NCBI GenBank assembly: GCA_963795795.1
Contig: CAWCJS010000007.1
Location: 248,001-312,000, forward strand
Direction: 5' to 3'
Length of the DNA: 64,000 nucleotides
Source of the DNA: Palsa-504 sp963795795
GTDB taxonomy: Bacteria; Actinomycetota; Actinomycetes; Streptosporangiales; Streptosporangiaceae
A program made the position numbers and the translations under genes. Positions 16,204 through 24,511 of this stretch are shown here, in pieces. The notes under the pieces were generated by a model that searched no databases, was not told where the DNA came from, and worked only from the letters and a program-made list of their open reading frames with translations. Positions within the stretch are counted from its first letter, which is position 1. Each line of letters begins with the position of its first letter.

Positions 16204-16410
16204 CGCCAGACCTCAAGATCAGATATCCACGCCCCGGCATCAGGACTGCCGGAGCTTTCCACGTTACCCAGGCTCATTGGAAACTTCGGGCCTAGGGTCC
16301 GATCGTCTAATTCTTGCCTCGATGGGCCGGAGCCGTAACGTTTCGAGGACGATCCGCGCGTAACGTCTGGCTTGTGAGCCCGTTGGCCCAGGTCAGGAGG
16401 GGAATTCCAG
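16204..16410. promoter_or_regulatory. Divergent intergenic region with two CGTAACGT copies
   Basis: This gap between divergent genes contains a direct repeat CGTAACGT near 16334 and again near 16359, about 25 bases apart, about 40-70 bases before the plus-strand start. They may be a promoter element or operator for the membrane protein. AGGAGGGG follows at about 16395 as its ribosome site. Nothing else notable was seen. Confidence 0.3.
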
Positions 16411-17088
16411 ATGGAACTATCCAGGCCCAGCACACTGCCACCCGCACCGGATCAATCCGCCAGTGCTATGCCAGCTCAGCCCGCGAAGAGGCGCCGGTCC
16501 GGCACGCAATCATGGATCGGCGTACTGGTCCTGGTGGGTGGCCTCGTCAACGGCCTCGCACACGGCGGGTCACAACGGTTGTTTTACTTGCTCGGTGCGG
16601 CGGTCGGCGCCGTGCTGTTCTCGATCACGGTTACGGCGATGTTCGTTCGCAGATCCCGCTCCCAGCGGGCCGCCAACCTGAGTTACGGGCACACCTCCAG
16701 CGGAGGGCAGGACAATCTGGCACCGCCCGGATATGCTCCCGGGCCGCCGCCCCCCGCGTCCCGCGCCTGGCTGATCGGCTCAGCCGCGCTCGGCGCGATC
16801 GGGCTCATCGGGATCATCGTGTGCACCATGCTCCTCACACATACGTCCAGCTCGCAGCCGAACTACAACAACCCGTCGGTGGTCGCGGCCTCGATCAAGA
16901 CTCAGGTCCAGCAGCGGCTCAGCGACCAGTCCGGCCAGTACTACGAGCCGGGCGTGACCGTCACCTCCGTGGTCTGCACGCCGTCGGGCACCAGCACTGA
17001 CCGCTGCGTCACCACGCTGTCCAACGGGGTGACTTTCACGAACACGGCCGTGATCTTGGGCAACGGCGCCGGCTTCCGCACTCAATAG
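16411..17088 (+). CDS. Membrane protein with C-terminal extracytoplasmic domain
   Basis: A 225-residue protein: a Pro-rich N-terminus, two helices (about 33-48 and 55-77), a Gly/Pro-rich linker (LAPPGYAPGPPPPAS), a third helix (about 115-140), then a roughly 75-residue outer domain with two cysteines (SVVCTPSG and TDRCVTT). That domain resembles DUF4333-like small extracellular domains of actinobacteria, but this is a weak match by eye. AGGAGGGG precedes the ATG. Function unknown. Confidence 0.65.
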   Translation: MELSRPSTLPPAPDQSASAMPAQPAKRRRSGTQSWIGVLVLVGGLVNGLAHGGSQRLFYLLGAAVGAVLFSITVTAMFVRRSRSQRAANLSYGHTSSGGQDNLAPPGYAPGPPPPASRAWLIGSAALGAIGLIGIIVCTMLLTHTSSSQPNYNNPSVVAASIKTQVQQRLSDQSGQYYEPGVTVTSVVCTPSGTSTDRCVTTLSNGVTFTNTAVILGNGAGFRTQ

Positions 17089-17132
17089 CTTCCGCCGGGT
17101 GGATCAAGATATGAGTGAATGGAGGGGAGTCG

Positions 17133-17321
17133 ATGACCCGCATGCGGTTGGGCAACGCGCTCTGGATCGTATTTGGCCTCGCGTTCGGCTGCCTCGTCTT
17201 CTGGAGTGCGACTCGGCCATTTTTCTACATTGGGTACTTCGCGTTGTCGATCGTGGCCTGGACCAGGTCCATCGTCCGCCGTCGTACTCGGGCGCAGCGC
17301 CGCCGCCAGGAGCCGGCCTAG
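17133..17321 (+). CDS. Small membrane protein
   Basis: A 62-residue protein with two short hydrophobic stretches (LWIVFGLAFGCLVFW and FFYIGYFALSIVAW) and a strongly basic tail (RRRTRAQRRRQ). I use the ATG at 17133, seven bases after GGAGGGG. It follows the preceding membrane-protein gene by 44 bases and may be in its transcript. No family is recognised. Confidence 0.6.
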   Translation: MTRMRLGNALWIVFGLAFGCLVFWSATRPFFYIGYFALSIVAWTRSIVRRRTRAQRRRQEPA

Positions 17322-17439
17322 CCTGGTCGGTGACCTGCGAGTTCGCGAGACGACGAGTGCGGGCGGATGCCGTGCGCCCGCCGCGTCGTCAGGGAAAATC
17401 GGTTGTCCGGTTATCGGAGCACGGTGATATAAAGCCGCT

Positions 17440-18246
17440 GTGGAAGAGACCCTGGAGTTCCCCGTTCTGCTCCGGCTGATCGACGAACGGTCGACCGTCT
17501 TCCGCGAGGCGGTCATGTCCGCGCCCGGCCTCGAGCTGCAGGTACCGACCTGTCCCGAGTGGACGCTGCTGGATCTGGTGCAGCATCTGGGTGAGGTGCA
17601 CCGCTTCTGGGCCGCCGCCGTCAACGCCGGCCCGGCTGCCGATCCTCCGGCCGAGTCCGCGTCGGAGAGCGTCGACGCTGCGCCTCGGGAGCGCGAGGCC
17701 CTGCTGGCCTGGTCGGCCGCATCGACGCGACGGCTGCTGGACGCGCTGCGCGAGGCCGGCCCGGATCGCGGCTGCTGGACGTGGTGGGGCCCGTCGCAGT
17801 CGCCGCAGACCTCTGGTGCCGTCGCCCGGCATCAGCTCCAAGAGGTTACGGTGCACACCTACGACGCCCAGATCACCCTGGGTGACCCACAGCCGCTGCC
17901 GGACAAGGCGGCACTCGACGGTGTCGAAGAGTTCCTGTCCACCTGCGTCGCATGGACGCAACCCTGGCCGCACGAAGCCGCTACCGTCGACTTCCACGCT
18001 ACCGAGGGCCGCTCCTGGCGCCTCTCGGTCTCCGCCGACGGCGCGCGGGCGACCCGCCTCCCCACGCCCGGCACGATCCCCGCTACCGTCGCGGGCCAGG
18101 GCCCGGACGCGGCCACCGCCTCCGCCCGTGGCACGGCCAATGAGGTGGTCCTCGTCTTTTACGACCGCATCCCGATTGACTCCCTGCAGCTCGACGGCGA
18201 CCGACGTCTGTTCGACCAACTGCGCGCCTGGGATTCGGATGAGTAG
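17440..18246 (+). CDS. Maleylpyruvate isomerase N-terminal / mycothiol-dependent (MDMPI) family protein
   Basis: A 268-residue protein of the DinB-like MDMPI family. The N-terminal four-helix bundle has PTCPEWTLLDLVQHLGEVHRFWA, with histidines that normally bind a divalent metal (HLGEVH and later VARHQLQEVTVHTYDA). The C-terminal domain (about 190-265) is the MDMPI_C fold. Members use mycothiol as cofactor, a thiol made only by actinobacteria. The start is a GTG with no strong ribosome site. It stands alone on the plus strand. Confidence 0.8.
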   Translation: MEETLEFPVLLRLIDERSTVFREAVMSAPGLELQVPTCPEWTLLDLVQHLGEVHRFWAAAVNAGPAADPPAESASESVDAAPREREALLAWSAASTRRLLDALREAGPDRGCWTWWGPSQSPQTSGAVARHQLQEVTVHTYDAQITLGDPQPLPDKAALDGVEEFLSTCVAWTQPWPHEAATVDFHATEGRSWRLSVSADGARATRLPTPGTIPATVAGQGPDAATASARGTANEVVLVFYDRIPIDSLQLDGDRRLFDQLRAWDSDE

Positions 18247-18430
18247 AACTGATAGGAGTGCCGACTACCTGGTCTGGATTCAGCGCCTCGGGCCGTCGAG
18301 TTCGCTGGCACTTACGGCTTCCCGCGAGCACCTCGGGGTGTACGCTCCACTGGCAGGCGCCGCATCTCGCTCTCAGTCGCCTGACAGACAGCCGGGTTCG
18401 AGACGATCCTCCCCAAGGTAGTGAAGCGAA

Positions 18431-18847
18431 ATGCGCAAGCTAGTTGTCGCCGCAACAATCGCCGCTGCCGCGGCGTTGACCGCATGCGGAGGTGGCGGCG
18501 GCACCCAGGCCGTGCAAGGACAGGTTCTCGGCGGAACAGAGGCCGCGGCGACCGTGTACAGTTCGCTGGCCGGCGTTAGCGGGATTTGCGGCCACGCGGT
18601 CGAGGGCACCCAAGTGATCATCAAGGGCCCATCGGGGGAGCTCCTGGCCACCACGACTTTGCACGAGGATGCTAAAGCGACCGGAGCGCTTCACGTGCCG
18701 TCCTCGCTGGCGGGCGGACAGGTTGGGGTGTACGACTTCTCGGCGACGATTCCCGCCGGTTCCGGTCCCTACACAATCCAGGTGGTGGGGGTCAGCAGCC
18801 TTGTCGTCTCGGCCAAGCAGCTGGGTAACCTGCAGCTGACCTGCTAG
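18431..18847 (+). CDS. Small lipoprotein
   Basis: A 138-residue predicted lipoprotein. The signal peptide MRKLVVAATIAAAAALTAC ends in the lipobox LTAC, with Cys19 as the lipid site, followed by a glycine run. The mature domain of about 115 residues is beta-rich with VEGTQVIIKGPSGELLATTTL and a cysteine pair (GICGHAV and the C-terminal LQLTC). No named domain is recognised. GAAGCGAA lies before the ATG. It sits alone, and transcription direction changes nothing around it. Confidence 0.72.
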   Translation: MRKLVVAATIAAAAALTACGGGGGTQAVQGQVLGGTEAAATVYSSLAGVSGICGHAVEGTQVIIKGPSGELLATTTLHEDAKATGALHVPSSLAGGQVGVYDFSATIPAGSGPYTIQVVGVSSLVVSAKQLGNLQLTC

Positions 18848-18968
18848 TCCACCGATTTGGGGTACGGGGAGAATTCGGCAAGTCAGAATCGATCTGCGTC
18901 GCCGACGTGCGATGAGTTATGCCGAGGTCGCCAGTCAGTCTCCGTGACAACACGATCGGAGGCACGGG

Positions 18969-19172
18969 ATGCGGAAGCTCAGCCTGCAACAACACATCTC
19001 GCTTGATGGCTACATTCTCGAAGAGTCGCTGGCCCGGCTGGATGTGGTGGATGAGTACCGGCTGTACGTCTACCCGATCGCTATCGGCAGCGGCAGTTCC
19101 CCGTTTGCGGACGTAGAACACCTTCAGCCGCTACGGCTGGTGTCGAGCACGGCGTTTCCCTCTGGATCTCAA
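18969..19172 (+). pseudogene. RibD C-terminal / dihydrofolate reductase-like remnant with internal deletion
   Basis: The first 16 residues, MRKLSLQQHISLDGYI, are the usual N-terminus of RibD-C/DHFR-like proteins. They are joined directly to the C-terminal part, ARLDVVDEYRLYVYPIAIG followed by SGSSPFADVEHLQPLRLVSS. About 100 residues of the core, including the cofactor region, are missing. The frame then runs on without homology after SSTAFPSG. This is an internally deleted pseudogene at the left edge of the accessory region, just before the NB-ARC gene. Confidence 0.65.
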
Positions 19173-19239
19173 CGTTGCAGGACGTGGCAACCCGCTAGCG
19201 CCGGGCGACCTTGCCAAGGCCTAGCAGCATTGGAAGGCT

Positions 19240-21855
19240 GTGAGCATGACGCCCAGCGCGACCGGTGGGACCAGCGACGGGCAGGTTGGCACCCCGCTGG
19301 AGGGTCATCGCGCAACGGCCCTACGCCCTCGTCGGCTAGTGGGGAGGGACGCAGAGGTCGCCGAGGTGACGGAGCGCCTCGCGTTGACACCATTGACCAC
19401 GGTGACCGGCCCGGGCGGCGTTGGCAAGACCTCGCTGGCGCTGACCGTAGCCGCAGCGGCGGCGCCCCAGTTTCCCGACGGTGTGTTCGTAATCTGGCTG
19501 GCCTCTTTGCGGTCCGCAGCGCACATCGCAGGAGAGGTGGCCGCGCAAGTCGGTATGCCGAGGTCAGGGGGCCAATCCTACGAGGATTCGCTCACCCAGT
19601 GGCTGGCCGACCGTGATGTCTTGCTCGTGCTCGACAACTGCGAGCACGTGGTGTCCGCCGTGGCTGACCTCGTTGAGGGCCTCACCGCTCGGCTCCCACG
19701 CCTTCGTGTGCTCGCGACGAGTCGGGAGCCGCTGTGGGTCCTGGACGAGTTGAGCTACCGACTCGCACCATTGGCGGTGGTGGGCCCAGATGCGAGCCGT
19801 GCGGAGATCGACGCGAACCCGGGGGTGCGCCTGTTCCGAGAGCGAGCTGGCACCAGAACGCAGGCATCGCTCGACACCGATCGCGCAGGTGTTCTCCTTG
19901 GGGAGATCTGCCGCCGCCTCGATGGCCTCCCGCTCGCCATCGAACTGGCGGCGGCACGAGTAGGCGGACTCGACTTGGAAGACATCTCCCTTCACCTCGA
20001 CGATCTGTTCGATTTGCTCCCACAAACAGCACGGAGGGCCGACGGTGCGCAGCGGTCGCTCCGCGCCACCGTGGAATGGAGCGATGCACTGCTCACCGAG
20101 GAGGAACGGCAGCTCCTGCGGCGGATGGCAGTGTTCGCCGGCGGGTTCGACCTGGTGGCGATCAAGGAGGTCTGCGCGAACGACGGGCAGAACGCGGCAA
20201 AGGTCGCAGACCTCACTGCCCGGCTCGTTGAGAAGTCACTCCTCTGGAAGCAGGAAGACAGCGGCCTTTATCAGCTGCTCGAGACCATCCGCCAGTTCGC
20301 CGCCGAGCAGCTCGTCGCAGTCGGCGAACTTGAAGCCGTCCGTGAACGCCACGCGCGCTACTACCTCGGTGTCGCTCTACAGGAATCCGCGGCGACGACC
20401 ACCGGGCCGGAACGGCCACACCTCATTGTCCTCCGTCGCATAGAGGACAACACTCGTATCGCGCTCGAGTACCTCCTACGAATCGATCCTCAGGCGGCGC
20501 TCGAGCTGGCGGCAAGCCTCAACTTCTTCTGGTGGACGCAGGGCAAGCTTCGAGAAGGCATCGGCTGGCTCGAGCGGGCACGCCAAGCAGCGGTGAATGC
20601 GTCGCCCGAGCTCCGGGCGACGGGCCTCTTCTGCGAGGCCTTTCTTGTCGCCCATGACACCGACGACTGGCATGCCGCCGCCACTCTCATCGACGCCGGA
20701 CTGGATGGCCTCGTCGGCGTAGACGAACCTCCGCTGATCCTCGGCATGTTGCACTGCCTACGTGGAGAGTGCGACGTCTTCAACGGCGATCCGAAGTCCG
20801 CCGTCGTTCGCACCCAAGCCGGGCTCGAGATGTCATCTCTGTACCCAGGGACGTGGGGTCGAGGTTTCTGCTTGTGGAACGCGGCCTACGCTCGGCTGGC
20901 GGTCGGGGACGACGATGCGGCCGTCGCGCTCTTCACAGAGGAGATCGATCTGGCCGTCACAGGCAGTTACAGCATCGGAGAAATGGTCGGGTGCAACGTC
21001 ATGGGTGAGATCTGGGAGGCGCGTGGCGAGCTCGACACAGCCCGCGCCTTCTTTGAGCGGGCACTACACCTCCGGCGGGAGGTCGGTGCGAGCGCAGCCC
21101 CAACCTTGACGACCGCTCTGCCAATCGGCCATGTGCACGGCACGATGCCGACGGCGCTCCTCGCGGTGGCGCGCGTGGCCGAAAAGCAGGGGGACCTCGT
21201 GACAGCGTCGAAGCTCTTGCGCGAGGGTCTCCCGCTCGCGGAGGAAATGCGCGAGGTCTCGACGGCCCAGCAGATGGTCGAGCTCCTGAGGAAGACGTCG
21301 CAGGCTGAGCCCACGCAGCGCGCAACGCTTCGGCCAGAGGGTGGCGTCTGGCACGTCGACTTCAACGGCGCGAACGTGCATGTGCCGGACCTGAAAGGGC
21401 TCTGGCACCTCCGCGAGCTCGTCTGTCGACCGCATGAGTTCGTATCCGCCCTGGCGCTCATCGGGGCATCGAGTGAGGAGCCGATTCCGCGCGGCGACAC
21501 TGGTCCTCTGCTTGATCGCGAAGCGCTCAGGCAGTACCGGCGGCGTCTCGCTGAGCTGGACGACGACCTGGACAATGCCGTAGTCCACGGGGATGCCGGG
21601 AGGCAGGCGAAGCGAATCGCCGAGCGGGATGCTCTGATCGCAGAGCTCAAGCGGGCCACGGGACTGGGCGGCCGGCCCCGGCGGTCCGGCTCGCCGGCCG
21701 AGAAGGCGCGCCTCAACGTGACGAGGACGATCCGCCACGCCATCGCCGACCTCTCGACAAAGGTTCCCGAGCTCGCCGAGCACCTGGACGAGTCGATCGT
21801 GACAGGTGTCTCCTGCTGCTACCAGCCTCTGACCAATATCGTCTGGACAACGTGA
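19240..21855 (+). CDS. NB-ARC / AAA-type STAND ATPase regulator
   Basis: An 871-residue STAND-class ATPase. Walker A is GPGGVGKTS (residues 57-64), Walker B is VLLVLDNCEH (about 127-136), and a sensor block follows in LRVLATSREPL and DGLPLAIELAAARV. After the winged-helix part come helical TPR-like repeats (about 450-640). The C-terminal 180 residues (DLKGLWHLRELVCRP, GLGGRPRR, RLNVTRTIRHAIADL) match a domain found at the ends of actinobacterial AfsR-like and cyclase-linked ATPases. There is no N-terminal DNA-binding or effector domain, so its output is unclear. GTG 19240 or ATG 19246 may be the start. Base composition is less GC-biased than its neighbours, which suggests transfer. Confidence 0.85.
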   Translation: MSMTPSATGGTSDGQVGTPLEGHRATALRPRRLVGRDAEVAEVTERLALTPLTTVTGPGGVGKTSLALTVAAAAAPQFPDGVFVIWLASLRSAAHIAGEVAAQVGMPRSGGQSYEDSLTQWLADRDVLLVLDNCEHVVSAVADLVEGLTARLPRLRVLATSREPLWVLDELSYRLAPLAVVGPDASRAEIDANPGVRLFRERAGTRTQASLDTDRAGVLLGEICRRLDGLPLAIELAAARVGGLDLEDISLHLDDLFDLLPQTARRADGAQRSLRATVEWSDALLTEEERQLLRRMAVFAGGFDLVAIKEVCANDGQNAAKVADLTARLVEKSLLWKQEDSGLYQLLETIRQFAAEQLVAVGELEAVRERHARYYLGVALQESAATTTGPERPHLIVLRRIEDNTRIALEYLLRIDPQAALELAASLNFFWWTQGKLREGIGWLERARQAAVNASPELRATGLFCEAFLVAHDTDDWHAAATLIDAGLDGLVGVDEPPLILGMLHCLRGECDVFNGDPKSAVVRTQAGLEMSSLYPGTWGRGFCLWNAAYARLAVGDDDAAVALFTEEIDLAVTGSYSIGEMVGCNVMGEIWEARGELDTARAFFERALHLRREVGASAAPTLTTALPIGHVHGTMPTALLAVARVAEKQGDLVTASKLLREGLPLAEEMREVSTAQQMVELLRKTSQAEPTQRATLRPEGGVWHVDFNGANVHVPDLKGLWHLRELVCRPHEFVSALALIGASSEEPIPRGDTGPLLDREALRQYRRRLAELDDDLDNAVVHGDAGRQAKRIAERDALIAELKRATGLGGRPRRSGSPAEKARLNVTRTIRHAIADLSTKVPELAEHLDESIVTGVSCCYQPLTNIVWTT

Positions 21856-21959
21856 CCCAACGGCCTGGTTCGTTCAGACCGAACCAGGCAGGGGTGGCGA
21901 ACGAACGCCTCTCCTTTGGGTGGCACGCGGCTACCCCTAGGAGAACGGACGGTAACCCC

Positions 21960-22223
21960 ATGTTTGTGACAGTCATCCACCGAATTCACGACCCCGAAGG
22001 CTTCCAGGACGCCGAGGCCAAGGCGATGGAAGGTGGGCTTCCTCCCCACGTTGCGTTGCCAATCCATGCAAGTACCAACGATCACGGACTCGGCATCTGC
22101 ATCTGGGAAGGCGAATCCGTCGACGCTGTGCGTGAGGTGGTTGAAGGCGCGGTCGGACCATGGGCAAAGAACGAGTACTACGAGATGCACGTGGACGGAC
22201 TCACCCCGCAGCTCGGAAGGTAA
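21960..22223 (+). CDS. Small conserved protein (ferredoxin-like barrel fold possible)
   Basis: An 87-residue protein beginning MFVTVIHRIHDPEGFQDAEA, with ICIWEGESVDAVREVVEG and a final YYEMHVDGLTPQ. The pattern of alternating strands and helices resembles small dimeric alpha-beta barrel proteins, but I do not assign a family. I use the ATG at 21960; AGGAG at 21939-21943 is rather far upstream. It follows the NB-ARC gene closely and may be its partner. Confidence 0.6.
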   Translation: MFVTVIHRIHDPEGFQDAEAKAMEGGLPPHVALPIHASTNDHGLGICIWEGESVDAVREVVEGAVGPWAKNEYYEMHVDGLTPQLGR

Positions 22224-22383
22224 CCGGCTGATCCCGGCCGACCCAAATCCGAAGTCAGGCGCGGAGCGCCGGCTGGGTGCCCCGTCCGCGGGGATGCCTG
22301 GTCGGCGATCTGCGTTCGGATACGTATCTCACGACGCCCACGATTATGAACAGGCGTACGACAACTTGATAGCAAGTCATGAT

Positions 22384-22420
22384 CTAGTGTCTCGTGTTAG
22401 AAGTTGTTTTACGGTCTGAT
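22384..22420. repeat. IS630 left inverted repeat
   Basis: The left end starts CTAGTGTCTCGTG, and its outer 13 bases match the right end at 12 positions. The TA at 22385-22386 is the presumed target duplication. Confidence 0.8.
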
Positions 22421-23511
22421 GCGCGGGACAATGGGGGCATGTCCTTTAGCTTCTGCTCTTGTATTGCGTGAGGGTGACCGGGACCGGCTGGCGGATCTGG
22501 CGCGGCTGCCGAGCGTGCCGTCCGGGCTGGCCAAGCGGGCGCGGATGGTGCTGCTGGCTGCGGACGGGATGCCGAACGCGCAGATCGCCCGGGCGGTCGG
22601 GGTGTCGCGGCCGACGGTGATCGGCTGGCGGGACCGTTATCGCCAGGGCGGGATCGCGGGCCTGGAGGACCAGCCGCGGTCCGGGCGCCCGGCGGAGATC
22701 GACGAGATCACGGTCGTGACGGCCACGCTCGTCAATGACGGCCGGCCGCCCGGCCCGGCTGGGGATCACCCACTGGTCGGCCCGGTTCATGGCGGCGGAG
22801 CTGGGGATCTCGTTCGCGTCGGTGGCGCGGATCTGGCGCAAGTGGCACCTGCAGCCGCACCGGATCGAGACCTTCAAGTTCAGCACCGATCCGGAGCTGG
22901 AGGCCAAGATCCGCGATGTCGTCGGGCTGTACCTGGCGCCGCCCGATAACGCGGTCGTGGTCAGCGTCGATGAGAAGTCCCAGATCCAGGCGCTGGACCG
23001 GACTGCGCCGCCGCTGCCGCTGCGGCCCGGCCTGCCCGCCCGCCGCACGCACGACTACACCCGGCACGGCACCACCACGCTGTTCGCCGCCCTGGAGACC
23101 GCCACCGGCAAGATCACCGCCGACGCCTGCTACCCCCGGCACCGCCACCAGGAATTCCTCCAGTTCCTGAAGCAAGTGGCCGCCGCCCACCCGGCCGCAG
23201 ACCTGCACGTGGTGCTGGACAACTACGGCACGCACAAGCATCCCGAGGTCCGCCGCTGGCTGGCCCGCCCGGAGAACCGGCGGATCACCTTGCACTTCAC
23301 CCCGACCAGCTGTTCCTGGCTGAACATGGTGGAGATCTTCTTCGGCATCATCACCCGCCAGGCCATCCGCCGGGGCTCCTTCCGGTCGGTCCGGGAACTG
23401 ACCGACGCCATCGGCGCCTTCATCGACGCCTACAACGACCGGTGCCAGCCATTCACCTGGACCAAGGACGCCGACCAGCTATTAGCGAAAATCAAACCGT
23501 CAAAAAACTAA
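22404..23511 (+). CDS. IS630 transposase, two overlapping frames
   Basis: The first frame (22404-22949, in-frame starts at TTG 22404 and ATG 22419 or 22431) gives the helix-turn-helix part, with MPNAQIARAVGVSRPTVIGW and GLEDQPRSGRP. The second frame, open from 22735 to 23511, gives the DDE catalytic domain: Asp in VVSVDEKSQIQ, Asp in VVLDNYGTHKH, Glu in SWLNMVEIFFG. The change of frame falls near 22750, at GRPP(+1)ARLGITHW in a GGCCGGCCGCCCGGCCCGGC stretch. IS630 members often fuse two frames by programmed shifting, so this may be functional, but a simple inactivating indel is possible. Confidence 0.82.
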
Positions 23512-23527
23512 CGCCACGCGACACTAG
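23491..23527. repeat. IS630 right inverted repeat
   Basis: The right end, read on the other strand, starts CTAGTGTCGCGTG and continues with a T run and GACGGTTTGAT, corresponding to the left end's ACGGTCTGAT. It begins within the last codons of the transposase and ends 16 bases after its stop. Confidence 0.8.
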
Positions 23528-23556
23528 CTTCTGCCTGCCATCCTGGCATTACGACG

Positions 23557-23949
23557 TCAGATGCGGATGACTTCGACATCGGGCATGACATCGTAGTCGG
23601 AGTCCTGCGCGACGATCGGAACACCATGAGCGATCGCGGTGGCTGCAATCCAGCTGTCGTTGATCGGCGCTCTGTGCCCCGCCTCGCGGAGCCTCGAGAT
23701 CAAGAGTGCCCACGCTTCGGATACCGCCTCATCCACGGCGAGCGCCTCGAACCGCTGCGCGAGCTGGTACGTCGACAGCCTACGGGAGGCCGTCTCGGGA
23801 TCCCGGGCTTGCAAGACACCAAGCCGCAACTCACCCAGCGTTACCGAAGAAACGCCCCATTCGAAGTCGTCGAAACGGCTGAGATCAAACCGCGTGGCCT
23901 CAAGGCCGACGAAGACGGATGTATCGGCCAGCGCTCGCTTGGGAGTCAC
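23557..23949 (-). CDS. PIN-domain toxin (VapC-like ribonuclease)
   Basis: A 130-residue PIN domain. The acidic active-site residues appear in ALADTSVFVGLE (first Asp), TLGELRLGVL (Glu), and APINDSWIAATAIAHG (Asp), with a last DSDYDVMPDV. This set is typical of VapC, which cuts tRNA or rRNA when free of antitoxin. The GTG start at 23949 overlaps the antitoxin's stop (GTGA). It is the second gene of a toxin-antitoxin operon, next to the IS630 element. Confidence 0.88.
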   Translation of the reverse strand: MTPKRALADTSVFVGLEATRFDLSRFDDFEWGVSSVTLGELRLGVLQARDPETASRRLSTYQLAQRFEALAVDEAVSEAWALLISRLREAGHRAPINDSWIAATAIAHGVPIVAQDSDYDVMPDVEVIRI

Positions 23950-24200
23950 CACGGCAGGTCGTCGGTCGTTTCAGTGAGCGTGGCCCGCAATTCCTCGGAC
24001 AGACCGCTAGTATCCGGCCCCAGACGCACGAGTTCGCGGCCGATCTCTGACGCGGGCAGCCATTGCCGCCGCCGCGAAAGCGGGACGATCTTCGCGACGG
24101 GGCGGTTGTCCTTGAAGACTTCGATCTCCTCGCCTGCTTCTACACGCCGCAGAACCTCTGCAGTGTGGTTGCGGAGGTCGCGTGCCGGGATAGCACTCAT
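23946..24200 (-). CDS. Phd/YefM-type antitoxin
   Basis: An 84-residue antitoxin. The N-terminal MSAIPARDLRNHTAEVLRRV, then EEIEVFKDNRPVAKIVPL form the Phd/YefM DNA-binding domain. The C-terminal tail (LVRLGPDTSGLSEELRATL, DDLPW) would wrap the PIN toxin. It begins the operon and overlaps the toxin start by four bases. It probably represses its own promoter through the TGTAGC repeats just upstream. Confidence 0.87.
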   Translation of the reverse strand: MSAIPARDLRNHTAEVLRRVEAGEEIEVFKDNRPVAKIVPLSRRRQWLPASEIGRELVRLGPDTSGLSEELRATLTETTDDLPW

Positions 24201-24208
24201 GGAACCAG

Positions 24209-24234
24209 TGTAGCTAATATGCTACATCTGTAGC
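24209..24234 (-). promoter_or_regulatory. Operator of the toxin-antitoxin operon
   Basis: A perfect inverted repeat, TGTAGC (24209-24214) and GCTACA (24221-24226), flanks TAATAT. A third half-site TGTAGC follows at 24229-24234. It lies 9-34 bases upstream of the antitoxin ATG and contains the only AT-rich hexamers there, so it probably overlaps the -10 region. The three half-sites fit cooperative binding by a Phd-type antitoxin. Confidence 0.65.
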
Positions 24235-24288
24235 AAGCACGCCGAGCGTGCGCCCGGTGCACAAATCAGTTTACAAACCACATGCAGA

Positions 24289-24317
24289 AGGCCCTTTCTC
24301 TGTTCGAGAAAGGGCCT
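24289..24317 (-). terminator. Terminator after initiator tRNA
   Basis: A perfect 12-bp stem, AGGCCCTTTCTC (24289-24300) and GAGAAAGGGCCT (24306-24317), has a five-base loop and lies 13 bases beyond the tRNA CCA end on the minus strand. Confidence 0.8.
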
Positions 24318-24330
24318 CTGGCCTGCATAT

Positions 24331-24407
24331 TGGTAGCGGGGGAGGGATTTGAACCCTCGACCTCTGGGTTATGAGCCCAGCGAGCTACCGAACTGCTCCA
24401 CCCCGCG
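24331..24407 (-). tRNA. Initiator tRNA-Met (anticodon CAT)
   Basis: The 77-base tRNA includes an encoded CCA end (24331-24333). The anticodon loop is CTCATAA between CTGGG and CCCAG, giving three G-C pairs at the base of the stem, the mark of initiators. The 5' end CGCGGGG faces CCCCGCT, leaving position 1-72 unpaired (C against U), the second initiator feature. The D arm AGCTCG and T arm GAGGGTTCAAATCCCTC are intact. It is a single-gene unit with its own terminator. Confidence 0.95.
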
Positions 24408-24511
24408 ACGACGTGACCCTTCACTGTATGAACTCCAGGCGGGCAAAGCAAATCGGTAACGGGGCCTCGCGCCGCGTCACCGCGAGGACCGGCAGCGCGT
24501 AACCTTCGGCC

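Larger units (their letters stand above)
22384..23527 (+). mobile_element. IS630-family insertion sequence
   Basis: The ends are imperfect inverted repeats, 22384-22420 and 23491-23527, matching at 28 of 37 positions and both starting CTAGTGTC. The TA within each terminal CTAG (22385-22386 and 23525-23526) fits the TA target duplication made by IS630. The element of about 1.14 kb contains a transposase in two overlapping frames. It has inserted in a relatively AT-rich intergenic stretch (22224-22383) between the small protein gene and the toxin-antitoxin pair, which is otherwise empty. Confidence 0.85.
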
